Shown piece by piece: positions 46,740 through 57,149 of a DNA stretch of 64,000 nt. A program made the translations under genes and the position numbers. The notes beneath the pieces were generated by a model. That model had not been told where the DNA came from and did not search any database. It saw only the letters and a program-made list of their open reading frames with translations. The number at the start of each line of letters is the position of its first letter. Position 1 is the stretch's first letter. Location of the stretch: positions 16,437-80,436 of the forward strand of contig JACVRA010000336.1 in the NCBI GenBank assembly GCA_019828545.1. Direction: 5' to 3'. This stretch comes from Paracamarosporium sp. OC-R06-R3 (Eukaryota; Ascomycota; Dothideomycetes; Pleosporales; Didymosphaeriaceae).

Positions 46740-47804
46740 ATCCTTCTTACATGTTTATAAGTTATGGCCAGTCTCCCTACAGAGCCTACAGCGCGCAGAA
46801 GCCTGCTAACTAGTACCTAATTATGCCTTACCTTGACGCGTTTCTTCCTTAAGCTGCTACTTAACCTCTTTTTAAGCAATAATTTCCTCTACCTCTACCT
46901 TTGTTAAGGTGCCTTGCTGCTAAATTCGCTTCTTTTTATACTTTCTACACGTTATAGCAGCCTTATTTGCTTTCTTAAGGCTCTTGATCTAATTGCGTAT
47001 TAACGCTATCTCATGTATTGCTATTGTAGAGCCTTTCTTAAGCTGATTAAGCCTCTTAATAATGGAAGTAGGTGATGAGCTCTAATGCCTCTGTATCCTC
47101 TTGCGTATTAACGTTGATTAAGCCTCTAGCTTGTGCGCGTTGCTTAGTGTTCGAGCTTCCTAGAGCGTAGTCTCTAGCGCAGGTGGTATTGGCGTACGAA
47201 ACTTTACATTAAGCTTTGATATTACCCTATTAGGATTATACGGTACTAGGCTAGCGCCTTAAAAGCTTACGTAGATATTCTCCTTTGTAATAGACTACTT
47301 GTAGGCTGCGTAGAAGACTAGTAGGAACTCTAGCTTAGTAATGTAGTTAATGTAATCGTAAATTAGCCCCTTGATTTGGCGGCTGTATGTACGCTTTAAC
47401 GGCAAGAAGTAGCCCACGTTAAGTGGCTATAGAAGGTGCGATGAATGTGGCAGTATACAGAGAGTATAGATATTGTTCTCCTTGTAGAGTGCTTGAAATT
47501 TGAGTGAGTTGTAGCTCTTATAGCTATTAAGTATGAGCAGCTGGCGTGCGCTTACTTTACGCTCTACTGTATGCTTAATAAAGTGCCTTAGCTACTCTAC
47601 TCTAAGCTTATTTGTTGTCTAGCTATTATTGCTAACTGTGAAAGCCTAGTCGTGTGGTATATTATTATTCTTGTACTAGGCAGAGAGGTGGTACTGGCTA
47701 GCAAAGATGATAAAGGGTGGGATTGCCCAGCCAGCAGCGTTAATTTTATAGATAGCTGTAACCTACTCACGATTGCCTGGCTGTACTGCTTTTAGCCTGC
47801 CTTG
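46740..47804 (-). pseudogene. Fot1/pogo-type DDE transposase, C-terminal part
   Basis: Reading the minus strand from 47804, fragments follow the order of fungal Fot1/pogo (Tc1/mariner superfamily) transposases: GRLKAVQPGNRE, NAAGWAIPPFIIFASQYHLS, a DDE-core stretch now LLILNSYKSYNS (the catalytic Asp-Gly-His pattern is mutated), and LYKENNIYTLCILPHSSHLL. Then come LKRTYSRQIKGLIYDYINYI and GASLVPYNPNRVISKLNVK. A C-terminal zinc knuckle CRLCRETGHNL*TC follows at about 46749-46790, with all four metal ligands intact but one stop. Several TAG/TAA replace Gln or Trp codons. The N-terminal half is missing because an LTR element starts at 47805. A possible transposon terminus lies near 46620-46680 (GGCAAGCGAGCGCGCCACCC). 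The element is dead. Confidence 0.8.
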
Positions 47805-48104
47805 TGTATCGGCGTAGGACACTTAAAGCTCCGAGCTTGGTGTAGCTCCGGGCAGAGGCATATGGGAGTGCGTGGTTGGAGGATAACCTAGGATGAATTG
47901 AATGCCCTATAGGCCTGGTACGAAAGGATACAGAAAAGCTACTAAGCTATCTACAGCTAGGAGCTGGCTATATAGGTGAGCCTAATCCGTGTTGCCAAGA
48001 TCCTAATCGTTTGAGCCCCTAACAATTATATACATATCAGCTCAACGTCGAATCTGCTCCAGAGCTTGATAGGATCAGTAGGATCAAGCCCAAGCCTCGT
48101 TACA
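47805..48104 (-). repeat. 3' LTR of the gag-only element
   Basis: 300 bp, least RIP-mutated copy of this LTR in the window; TG..CA ends on the minus strand, preceded by a polypurine tract. Confidence 0.85.
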
Positions 48105-48116
48105 CTTCCCCCTGCT

Positions 48117-49208
48117 TAAACTCTGCAGATAGTCCCTTATCTGCGCTGTATCGGGGCTGTTCCGGCTTCTAAAATGGCCTTATAGACGTACGATCGATGC
48201 TCCAGCAGCTTATCTATAGTCTTACTAAAGATATCTTAACAAGCTTAATAGGCTAGCAGTAGCTTCTCCTAGGCTTCGTTCCCCAACGGCGGGTCCTCAT
48301 TAGCGTCGACATATTCTTGATCCAAGTCCTGCTCTAGCCTGGGCTGTCTTGATATGGCTCGATTAGGTGCTTTGGTCAATTGCTAGATCGATACATATTG
48401 GTTCCGAACTAGAGCATTGGATTGCGCTGGCTCAGCTGTCCCAAGTCGTGAGCTTTGAGTCGGAGCTGATCCGGGCTCGATAGCCATGCGCAGTGGTAGG
48501 TTTCGACGCTCTGAGTCAAACGCTGTGAGATAGCTCACCATAGCTTCAAATGAGTTGTTCCACTGATGCTTGAACCCCAGATTTGGTGTACGTAGGGAGG
48601 CAGTGATCTTCTCCTATAGGTATAGCGGCCATTCGGCTCTATGTACGTTACCCCGTATGGCTGCGCTGAGAAATCGAGCTTTGAACTCTGGGAAGGTCTC
48701 CTTGTAGTCCATCTCTAGTCGCTGAAAAGCAGTTCGATATTCAGCCGCCTCGTTGCCAGATAGGAAGTAGGACGATAGCACCAATATCATCTCCATAGCA
48801 TCTGTGGATCAGGTCTGCTCCGAGGTAGCCAGGTATTGCGGCTCCAGATATCCTCAAGCAGTGCCAGCAGTGTGTCCCCATACCAAGGCCATGCGGGCGC
48901 GTTCGCTTGGATAGTGATCAGCGTTGATCTCTAGGCGATCGATTATCGAGGCTCTCCACTGTGGAAATGTAGGCTCTGAGCCGTCCGTCAGGGAATCGAT
49001 TTTCGGGGTTCGTTCCGACAGCTTCGGTACGATAGTCCCAGGTGTTTCTGACAGGTACCTAATGCTTAACGGGCCATCAGGTTGTCGCTGTATGGTCGGT
49101 GGAGGCTCAGTCGTGGGCAGCGGCTGATTGTTTCTTGATAGCAGCTCGAGCTGCAACTGCAACTGCTGTATCTGAGCCTACAAGGCCTCAACTAGGCCGA
49201 GGGCCATG
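48117..49208 (-). pseudogene. Gag-like protein of the non-autonomous LTR element
   Basis: The minus strand from ATG at 49208 reads MALGLVEAL, a stop, then AQIQQLQLQLELLSRNNQP, then a Pro/Thr-rich part. After that comes a capsid-like stretch: TFPQWRASIIDRLEINADHY, continuing SERARMALVWGH, and later RTAFQRLEMDYKETFPEFKA with RFLSAAIRG. This order (DG.EPTF..W, I..LE.NADH, RA.MA, F..F..RF) is that of gypsy-type Gag in fungal LTR elements. Stops (TAG/TAA) cut it into open pieces at 48854-49162 and 48614-48796. No CCHC knuckle or pol region follows before the LTR. Confidence 0.7.
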
Positions 49209-49631
49209 GCTGAGTCTAATCCGTTACGGATCTGATGTATGGAGGTAGCTTAATCACTACCATTATTGTTGTCGTTGCCTAATTCCAAATTAGGCTGGGG
49301 GGATAGCTAGGGCTTAATCTAACTTCAGTTCTGAACCGTCTGTCGCATTAATCTTGCTAAGTGTTAAGTAGACATTAACGTTTAATTTTAAGTTTATAGG
49401 TTATTAATAATTACAATTCTCTATCCTGGCGTAATCCTATACGGCTTTTCCAAAGGCAATCTGACTAGCCTAGCTATTAGAAGTTTTAAACCTAAAGGCT
49501 TTAGTTAATAGGAGGTCTCTAGTATCCTGTCTATAGAGATGTCTCTAGTATACGTCTAACGCGGCTTCTCTAGGTCTCGTGGCAATATTGTTATACAGCC
49601 GTTACCGGCGGTAGTAAGCTTTTTTATATAA

Positions 49632-50086
49632 TATATTAGCGTAGGGTTACTTAAAGCTCTAAGCTTGGTGTAGCTCTAGGCAGAGGTATATAGGAGTACA
49701 TAGTTAGAGGATAACCTAGGATAAATTAAATGCCCTATATATAATAAGGTAGGCGCCCCGTCTTTAAAACCAATACTATATGGCTTCCCTTACCTACACT
49801 AAAAGGTATACATGAGAATACTTAAGCTAAGTATTTTTATATAGTATAATATATAAGGATCTGTATTAAGGGAGTTATGTATACCGCCACGTCCTAGTCT
49901 TGTTATACTATAGGCCTAGTATAAAAGGATATAGAAAAGCTATTAGGCTATTTATAGCTAAGGGTTAACTATATAGGTAGACTTAATTTACGTTATTAAA
50001 ATTCTATTTGTTTAAGCTCCTAATAATTATAGCCTAACTAAGCTATTAAGGCCTAATATAATTAGTAAGTTTTAAGTCTTATTATA
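49632..50086 (-). repeat. 5' LTR of the gag-only element, interrupted by a MITE-like insert
   Basis: Matches 47805-48104 along its length with many C/T and G/A changes. It is split after position 49739 by a 168-bp insert and about 20 bp shorter in its second part. Confidence 0.85.
49740..49907 (+). mobile_element. 168-bp MITE-like repeat, copy 1
   Basis: Inserted in an LTR: compared with the uninterrupted LTR the flanks show a CTATA duplication (49735-49739 and 49908-49912). Ends form imperfect inverted repeats (TATAATAAG.. against TATAACAAG.. on the opposite strand). No coding capacity. Least mutated of the three copies. Confidence 0.75.
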
Positions 50087-50676
50087 CTTACTTATAAAGT
50101 ACGTTATATAATTATTTAATTTTATATATATAAAAGCTTAGTTTAGAGTTAAATTTTAATTAAAATTATATTAATATTAATAAAAATTTACTATTAAAAA
50201 ATAAAGATATTTAAAAAAGCCTTTTACTTTAAATATAAATAAATATAATTAAATATACTTTATAAGTAAGTAGCTTATATAAATAAGTAACTTATAATAT
50301 TAAGCCTCTATTAAAATATATTATTACTTATAGTATAATATAATGTCTTAATTATTAATATAGCTATTTATAATAAGGTATACGAAGTAGATAAGCCTTA
50401 TTAATTTTAAATATATTAAAGATAAGGGCTATAAGGAGTACTACGTTAACTCTAATTTAAATTAGACCTCTATTAAAAAGACTAAAAGACAATACTATTA
50501 TATCTTTAATATAGATTAGGTTAGAATCTTACTATATTAAGATTCTAGTTAGATTAAGATTAAATAATCCTAGATTAGATTAATAAACGAATCCTTCTTT
50601 TAAACCTTTAAGGCTACTTTAACGTAAATAGCTAATAGAAGGAGAGTATATATAAAATAGGGGGCTCTTAGTAGAT
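50087..50676. other. AT-rich sequence of unknown origin
   Basis: Heavily RIP-degraded; no domain recognised. It could include the missing N-terminal half of the Fot1-type transposase, but I could not show this. A stretch at about 50254-50290 recurs near 50841-50870 (ATACTTTATAAGTAAGTAGC). Confidence 0.4.
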
Positions 50677-50816
50677 TTAATAGCTTTTTAGTATCCTTTT
50701 ATACTAGGCCTATAAGTTAATTAATTAATCTTTAGTTTACCTTTTATTACGTACTCCTATATACCTCTACTTAGAGTATACCTAGTATAAACCTTTTAAC
50801 TACCTACGTTAATATA
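50677..50816 (+). repeat. Truncated, inverted copy of the gag-element LTR
   Basis: Matches the second half of the 300-bp LTR in the opposite orientation, ending at the TTAATATA that corresponds to the LTR terminus. Degenerate by transitions. Confidence 0.6.
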
Positions 50817-50928
50817 CTATTAGTATTAAAAGAAGTTTAATTAATATACTTTATAAGTAAGTAGCTTATAATACTAAGTCCTTACTAAAGTTTATATTAT
50901 ATATAATAGTATAAAATTACTATAAATT

Positions 50929-51063
50929 TATAATAAGACTTAAAACTTATTAATTATATTAGGCTTTAATAGCTTAGTTAGGCTATAATTATTAAAAGCT
51001 TAAATAAATAGAATTTTAGTAACGTAGATTAAGTCTATTTATATAATTAACTTTTAGTTATAA
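50929..51063 (+). repeat. Inverted LTR copy, left half, split by the gypsy element
   Basis: Opposite-strand copy of the 300-bp LTR, from its TG-equivalent end to the gypsy insertion point; it resumes at 63132. Positions 51059-51063 (TATAA) are the target duplication. Confidence 0.8.
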
Positions 51064-51448
51064 TGTTAGGATCTATAATTGAAACTAACCAGGATCTCTT
51101 ATACAAGTAAGACAACCCGCACTTAATGATGCTAGAGAAGGCTTATAGGGCCGGCGCGTATTAAGTTACGTGATTAATAGACTTAGTAAACGTCTATTAA
51201 GTCTACTAGTAGACCTAATAGAGGTCTATTAAGTCTATTACCTAATATATATAGTNNCCTTTAACTCCTATATTTAACCTATTTTATATAGTAATAACCT
51301 ATTAGCAATCTATTATTTAAATTTCTCTAATAACTTCTATTATATTACTTACATAATATAATATTGTTTCTATCTTGTACTAAGTACTCCTACCCAAGAA
51401 TTAACTCTACTTGCCCCTTTATATCTAGCTAACTTTAGGGCTTTAATA
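51064..51448 (+). repeat. Left LTR of the gypsy element
   Basis: 385 bp plus a two-N gap; begins TGTTAGGATC. Compared with the right LTR about 12 bp are missing at the gap, which explains the length difference. Confidence 0.88.
51256..51257. other. Assembly gap (NN)
   Basis: Two N bases inside the left gypsy LTR; the right LTR has about a dozen extra bases here (TTTATAGGAATTA). Confidence 0.95.
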
Positions 51449-51499
51449 TCTTGAATACCTTTAATATAAGTACTAGTAACCTTTTAACTATGTTTATTA

Positions 51500-52560
51500 A
51501 TACTTTAGAGAATAGAGGCATTACTATAGCTAGGAATTATTAAAACCCTATAGTTAAACCCAACTTGTACTACGGCGACCATAAATATACAAAGATATAG
51601 GTCCTATAACTTAATCTATACTTCTACTTCTTAGGACGAGACTAAGAGGACAAAAACAAGACTATCTTTACAGCCACGTATATACAAGGTAATACACTTA
51701 AATAGATTCAACCCTACATTAACTAATACCTTACTAAAGAAAACGATAAGGACGATACTACTAATTAGATAATAGAAGACTATAATTACTTCTATAAAAA
51801 GCTTAAAATATACTTTAAAATAGTTAATACAACGTAGATTACTAAAAGAGCCCTCTAGAATATTAAGTAAATCCGCTTAGCAGCTAAGTACGTAGCTGAA
51901 TTTAAGAAGAACGTAGATTAAATTATCTAAGATTAAGCATCTCTAATACTATATTTTTATTAAGGCCTTAAAAGGTTTATTAGGCAAGAGCTTCTTTGCA
52001 GCAGTGCCACTACGGATATACTCTAAGAACTTATAGATAAATCTATCTAAATTAATTTAAAATAGTATAACTTAAAACAAGACTTATGCTATAACCTAAA
52101 GGGAGTAAGGAACGTAAAACTAATATTTAAAGGAAACTATTAAACCTTATAACTATTACCTTATACCTTAAAGACTAACTATAGATACTAACCTATAGAA
52201 GGTATCTATTATAGCCAACTTAACGTTCTAATAAAAGGATAAGGGAGAAACGTATAAAATATTAAAGGATTATTTAACTAAGTTACTAGACTTAGTAATA
52301 TTACTTTAGCTCTTAAGAATAAGTATAGTAAGGGTACGTCTATATAAAGGACTATTATAAGATAAGAAACTTATACTTATTTTATATATTATAAGCTAGG
52401 ATATATAGCTAGGAACTATAAATCTAAGAATAAGGTTATTAGATAGTTAAATATATTAAATACCTCTAAGAAACAAGAGGAAAAATAAGAGGAAGAGTAG
52501 AAAGTTATACTAATAGAAATTAAAAATAATAGACTATAAGAAATTATAATATACTTTATA
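51500..52560 (+). pseudogene. Gypsy Gag remnant
   Basis: Broken plus-strand frames read CYYGDHKYTKI, then after stops FTATYIQGNTLK and IQPYIN, and LAAKYVAEFKKN. This is the capsid order of fungal Ty3/gypsy Gag. Near 52380-52440 a former CCHC zinc knuckle reads as YFIYYKLGYIARNYKSKN, in which the Cys and His ligands have become Tyr (TGT/CAT to TAT), the RIP transition. Many stops; no function possible. Confidence 0.75.
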
Positions 52561-52599
52561 CTAAAAAGACTAGTAATAACTACTAAAAAGAAAAATAAA

Positions 52600-55500
52600 G
52601 AGAATATTCTACTAAGAGCACCTATACTATACTTAAATATAAAAGGAAAGGAAGCTACTTTAATAGTTAATATATAAAATTACCTTAAAGAACCTTAATA
52701 ACCTAGGGATAGAGACGCCTTAGTTAATAATATCTTATACCTTAACTACGTCTATTAAAAGTAATAAGCCATGTATACCTTATTAATTAATAGGATATAG
52801 GTAGATATCTATTACGACTAAAATAAGGATAATAAGGTAACCTACTTTAATAAAAGACCTACCTACTAACTATAATATAACCTAGACTATTAAAATCTAA
52901 AGTATCTAAGATTATATACTAGATACTATAAATACGACTAATATATAATATACTATTATAAAAAGGAAGAATTAAACTTTAAACTATAATAAAAACTTTA
53001 CTATTACTAGGTCTAGTTTAATTACCTTATTATAATATATAATAAATACCTATAGGATAAGCGTAAAGCTATATTCTTTTTAAACCTTATAAATAAATAA
53101 ATTATTATAGTAAAGATAATACTTAATAATGTATATAACTAAGACTTATAGTATACCTATTTAAACCTAAAGTGTTTACAATACCTAAAAGCTAAGAGAA
53201 AGTATAGACTTAAAAAAGAAAAACATTAGTACTATAAAAGAAAGGTAGTAGAAAACCCTTATCTTATACTAAAACTATATAAAGAAATGTCTTTTTTAGA
53301 CTTAGACTTTAATAAGAAGAAGCCTTTATTAAGTTAAATAAGTTATTAATAATAATAATATAAATTAAGCTACTAATATAGCTTAAAAAGATATAGACAA
53401 AAGCTTTATTAGATTTAAAAGTAGGGAGAAACTTTATATTACACTAAATAGTAAGGAAAGTAGGACTTATTATATTAAATAAGAAAGAATCCTATATACT
53501 CTATATTATAAATAGAACCCTAATACTATAGACACTTTATATTACTTAAAAGGTTAAAATAATAATAATTATTTAAGGGTACGTAGAAGAAATTATTCTA
53601 GACGTATTAAAAGGATTATAATATAAAGTTATATTAAGACTATCTTAGTTATAGAAATATAATCTAAGTATTAATTAGACTAAAAAGAAGCTATTCTTTA
53701 AATGCTGTAACTATATACTATAAGTAATGCCTACGTATTCTAAGAAAAGAATAGTAAATAAGGAAGTTATTAATAATATAATACTATAACTAAATATAGT
53801 TAAAAAACTAAGTAATACTTTAATAGACGCTAATAGAAACTACTAGGTTATAAAATATAAAAAGATAAATAATAGTATACTTTATAAAATACTATAAGAA
53901 TACTACTAATAAAAATATATATTTATAGAATAGAAAGGAAAAGTAAACCTACTAGAATATTAACCTTAGAATTATATAATTAATTTAGAAGAAGGAAAGA
54001 TACTACTATTTAAACTATTATATAGTAAATCTAAAAAAGAACTTTAGCAAGAAAAAGAATTTATTAAGACTAATTTAAAGAAGGGATATATATAACTTTT
54101 AAAGTTACTAATAGTAAGCCCGTTTATATTTATACTAAAGAAGGATAGATAATTAAGGCTATATATAGATTACTAACGGCTTAATAATATAATAATTAAG
54201 AACTAATACCTACTACTAAATATAGTAGAGCTATAAGATAGACTTATATAAATAAAGATCTTTATAATAATGGACTTAAGAAACGATTATTACCTTATAT
54301 AAATAAAAAAAGGTAAAGAATAGAAAATAGTATTCTAAATAAGATATAAACTATTTAAATACAAGGTTATACCTTTTAGACTTACTAATACACTAGTAAT
54401 CTTTTAGGTACTAGTTAATAATGTATTATATAATTACCTAGACATATTTATTATTATATACATAAACGATATACTAATTTATTTTAAAAATAAGTTTAAT
54501 TATACTACGTATATATAAACTATACTAAAGGTACTAGATAGAGTCTACTTAAGAATTAAACTAAAGAAATACTAATTTTATATTAAGAAATTAAAGTTCC
54601 TAGGATATATTATTAGTATAGAAGGAATTAAGATGGCATTAAGTAAGGTTAAATGCATCTAAAACTAGCTAATACTAAAAATAGCTAAAAATATCTAAGA
54701 ATTTTTAAGATTCTATAAATTTAATTAATAGTTTATTAGGAACTATATAAAGATTATAATTCTACTAATTAATTTAATAAAAAAGAACGTACCTTTTAAC
54801 TAGATAAATAACTATAGAATATTATTCTAAATATTTAAGATAGTATACATTCTAGAACTAGTCTTAATACACTTTAAAAACAATGAACTAGTATAATTTA
54901 AAACGGATGTCAGCAACTTAGCACTAGGTACCTATATAAAATAAGAAAGAAATAGTAAATAGTATTCTATTACCTACTACTTATATAAGTTTATAGACAT
55001 AGAGATAAGATACGACGTATACAATAAAGAGCTATATATAATTATAAAAGCATTAAAATACTAAAGGATATATATACTTAGCTACTTAATACTAGAGATC
55101 TATATAAACTATAAAAACCTCTTATAATTTATAACTATAAGAGAACTTATACTATAATAACAATAATAGTTATAAACTATAGGGTAATACAAATTTAAAA
55201 TATTCTACGTAGTAGAAAAAGAAAATAGATAAGCTAATATACTTAGTTAACATAGTAATTTAGCTAAAGAAAAAGCCAAAATATACTTTATAATACTATA
55301 AAAAGTAAAGGACGGATTACTAAAGCCTATAGTAAAACTTAATTACCTTTTAGTAGTTACACGTTAAGTATTAAAAAAAGTATAAATAAAACTTATATAA
55401 TAATACTATAACAACCTACTATATAAACACCTAGGAATTAAGAAAACAATAAAACTTATCTAGAGAAACTACAACTTTAAAGGAATTAAAAAAGCAATTA

Positions 55501-56781
55501 TAAAATATATTAGAAAATATATAGAGTACTAAAGAAATAAGTATACTATATATCTTAAGTATAGAGAACTATAAGTAATTAAAATACCAATAGTACTATA
55601 AAAAGATATAGTAATAGATTTTATTATAGGACTACTAATATCTATAAACTTTATAACTAGAATTAAGTATAATACTATTTTAATAATAGTCTACTAATTA
55701 ATTAAGTATACTAAACTTATTTTATATAATAAAAAGCTTATAGTAGAAGAACTTATATACCTTCTACTTAATTAATTTATTTAATATTATAGAATCCTAA
55801 AGATAATTATAAGCAATAGAGACAAGCTTTTTATATTAAACTATTAAATAATCCTTATAGCATTTATTAGAATAAAAAGAAAGCTATTAATAGTATATTA
55901 TCTATAAATAGATAGATAAATAGAATATATAAACTAAATACTAAAAACGTACCTATATATTTACTATAATAATTAAAAGAATAACTAGATTTTATTACTA
56001 CTAATAGTATAATTAGTATATAATAATAAAAAATTAGATGTATTAAAATATATACTATACTATATAAACTATAGAAGATATTTATACCTCTTTAATTAAA
56101 TACTACTAATAATAATAAGAGTAGAAAAAGCTACAAATCTAGCTAAAAAACTAAAGGAAATATATAAATAATTATAGGAAAACCTTACAAAAGCTTAATA
56201 GTAAGTAATTTTATATATTAACCTAAAATAAAAAACGGCACTTTAGTTAAAAAAGAGAAATAAAGTATATCTACTTATAAAAAACCTTTAAATATAAAAA
56301 AAGAAATATAAAAAACTAGACTATATTAAGGTTAAACTATTTTTTATTTTTAAATAAATATTATTAATAAACTATAAATTAGAGTTACTACTTAATATAA
56401 AGATATACCCTATATTTTATATATCTTTATTAAAACTAGTAGACTTAAAAATCTTAATCTAAATAACCTTTTACTATAAAGTAGAAGAAGAAAATAAATT
56501 TAAAATAAAATATATTAAATATACTAAAACTTATAAAGGAATTTAATAATACCTTATTAAGTAAAAAGGATACTTAAAAAGTAAAAATACTTAAGAACTA
56601 AAGAGTAACTTTAATAACTATTAGTAGTTAGTTAAAGAATATAAGAAAAACCTCTATAACCTAATTATTAAATAAAGAATATAAACTTTAAATATACCTA
56701 AAACTATAAACCTATAGAATTAAAAAAATCCTTTAATATTTTAGAAATATTTTATATTAAGGAAGAGAACCCTACTATAGT
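52600..56781 (+). pseudogene. Gypsy Pol remnant (protease?, RT, RNase H, integrase)
   Basis: RT lies at about 54090-54650: FILKKDR, RLYIDY, RLNNIIIKN, VIPFRLTN, and the catalytic box now YINDILIYF (YxDD-type with Asp to Asn change), then FLGYII. RNase H lies at about 54890-55260: FKTDVSNLALGTYI, RYDVYNKELYIIIKALKY, INYKNLL. The integrase core lies at about 55580-55960: VIDFIIGLL, TILIIVY, IISNRDKLF. This RT-RH-IN order is Ty3/gypsy. Stops occur every few tens of codons. The last readable piece is cut by the copia insertion at 56782 and the non-coding end resumes at 62210. Confidence 0.85.
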
Positions 56782-57026
56782 TATTAAATATAAAGGCTCC
56801 TATTAAGTATCGTAATATTTTATACTATTAATAATAGTTATTAGATATAAGGGTGTTAGGCTAGTAGTTAGTATAGTACCAGTCTCCCTTACTTAATACC
56901 TAGCCCTTAAGCAAGGAATAGTTAATAGAAATTAAATAATAGCTAATAGAGTATTAATATATAATTAATAATTTATTTTTTTACTAGTTTACTAAGATCT
57001 ATTAATTTTATCGTGTAAATCTAATA
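56782..57026 (+). repeat. Left LTR of the copia element
   Basis: 245 bp, starts TATTAAATATAA (TG to TA change), ends TAATA where the right copy keeps TAACA. Confidence 0.92.
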
Positions 57027-57149
57027 ATTAAGAGTCTTAGTACCTTAGTTAATATACTAAGTAATTATAGTAGCCTAAATAATTACTTAATATAAAAAGA
57101 TAACGCTTTATAACTATAGTAACTTTATAATATAGTTTAAGTAGCTATA

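Larger units (their letters stand above)
47805..50086 (-). mobile_element. Gag-only LTR retroelement, non-autonomous
   Basis: Two direct copies of a 300-bp LTR (47805-48104 and 49632-50086, the latter enlarged by a 168-bp insert) flank only about 1.5 kb. Read on the minus strand the LTR begins TGTAACGAGG and ends CCGATACA. A polypurine tract (GCAGGGGGAAG) sits directly before the 3' LTR at 48105-48115. Only a gag-like frame is present; no protease, reverse transcriptase or integrase is seen, so movement would have needed a helper. The flanking 5-mers do not match, so no target duplication is evident. It interrupts a Fot1-type transposase at 47804. Confidence 0.8.

Noticed and set aside
50087..50676. 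N-terminal half of the Fot1-type transposase
   Set aside because: Expected here if the gag-only element simply interrupted it, but I could not read any matching peptide.
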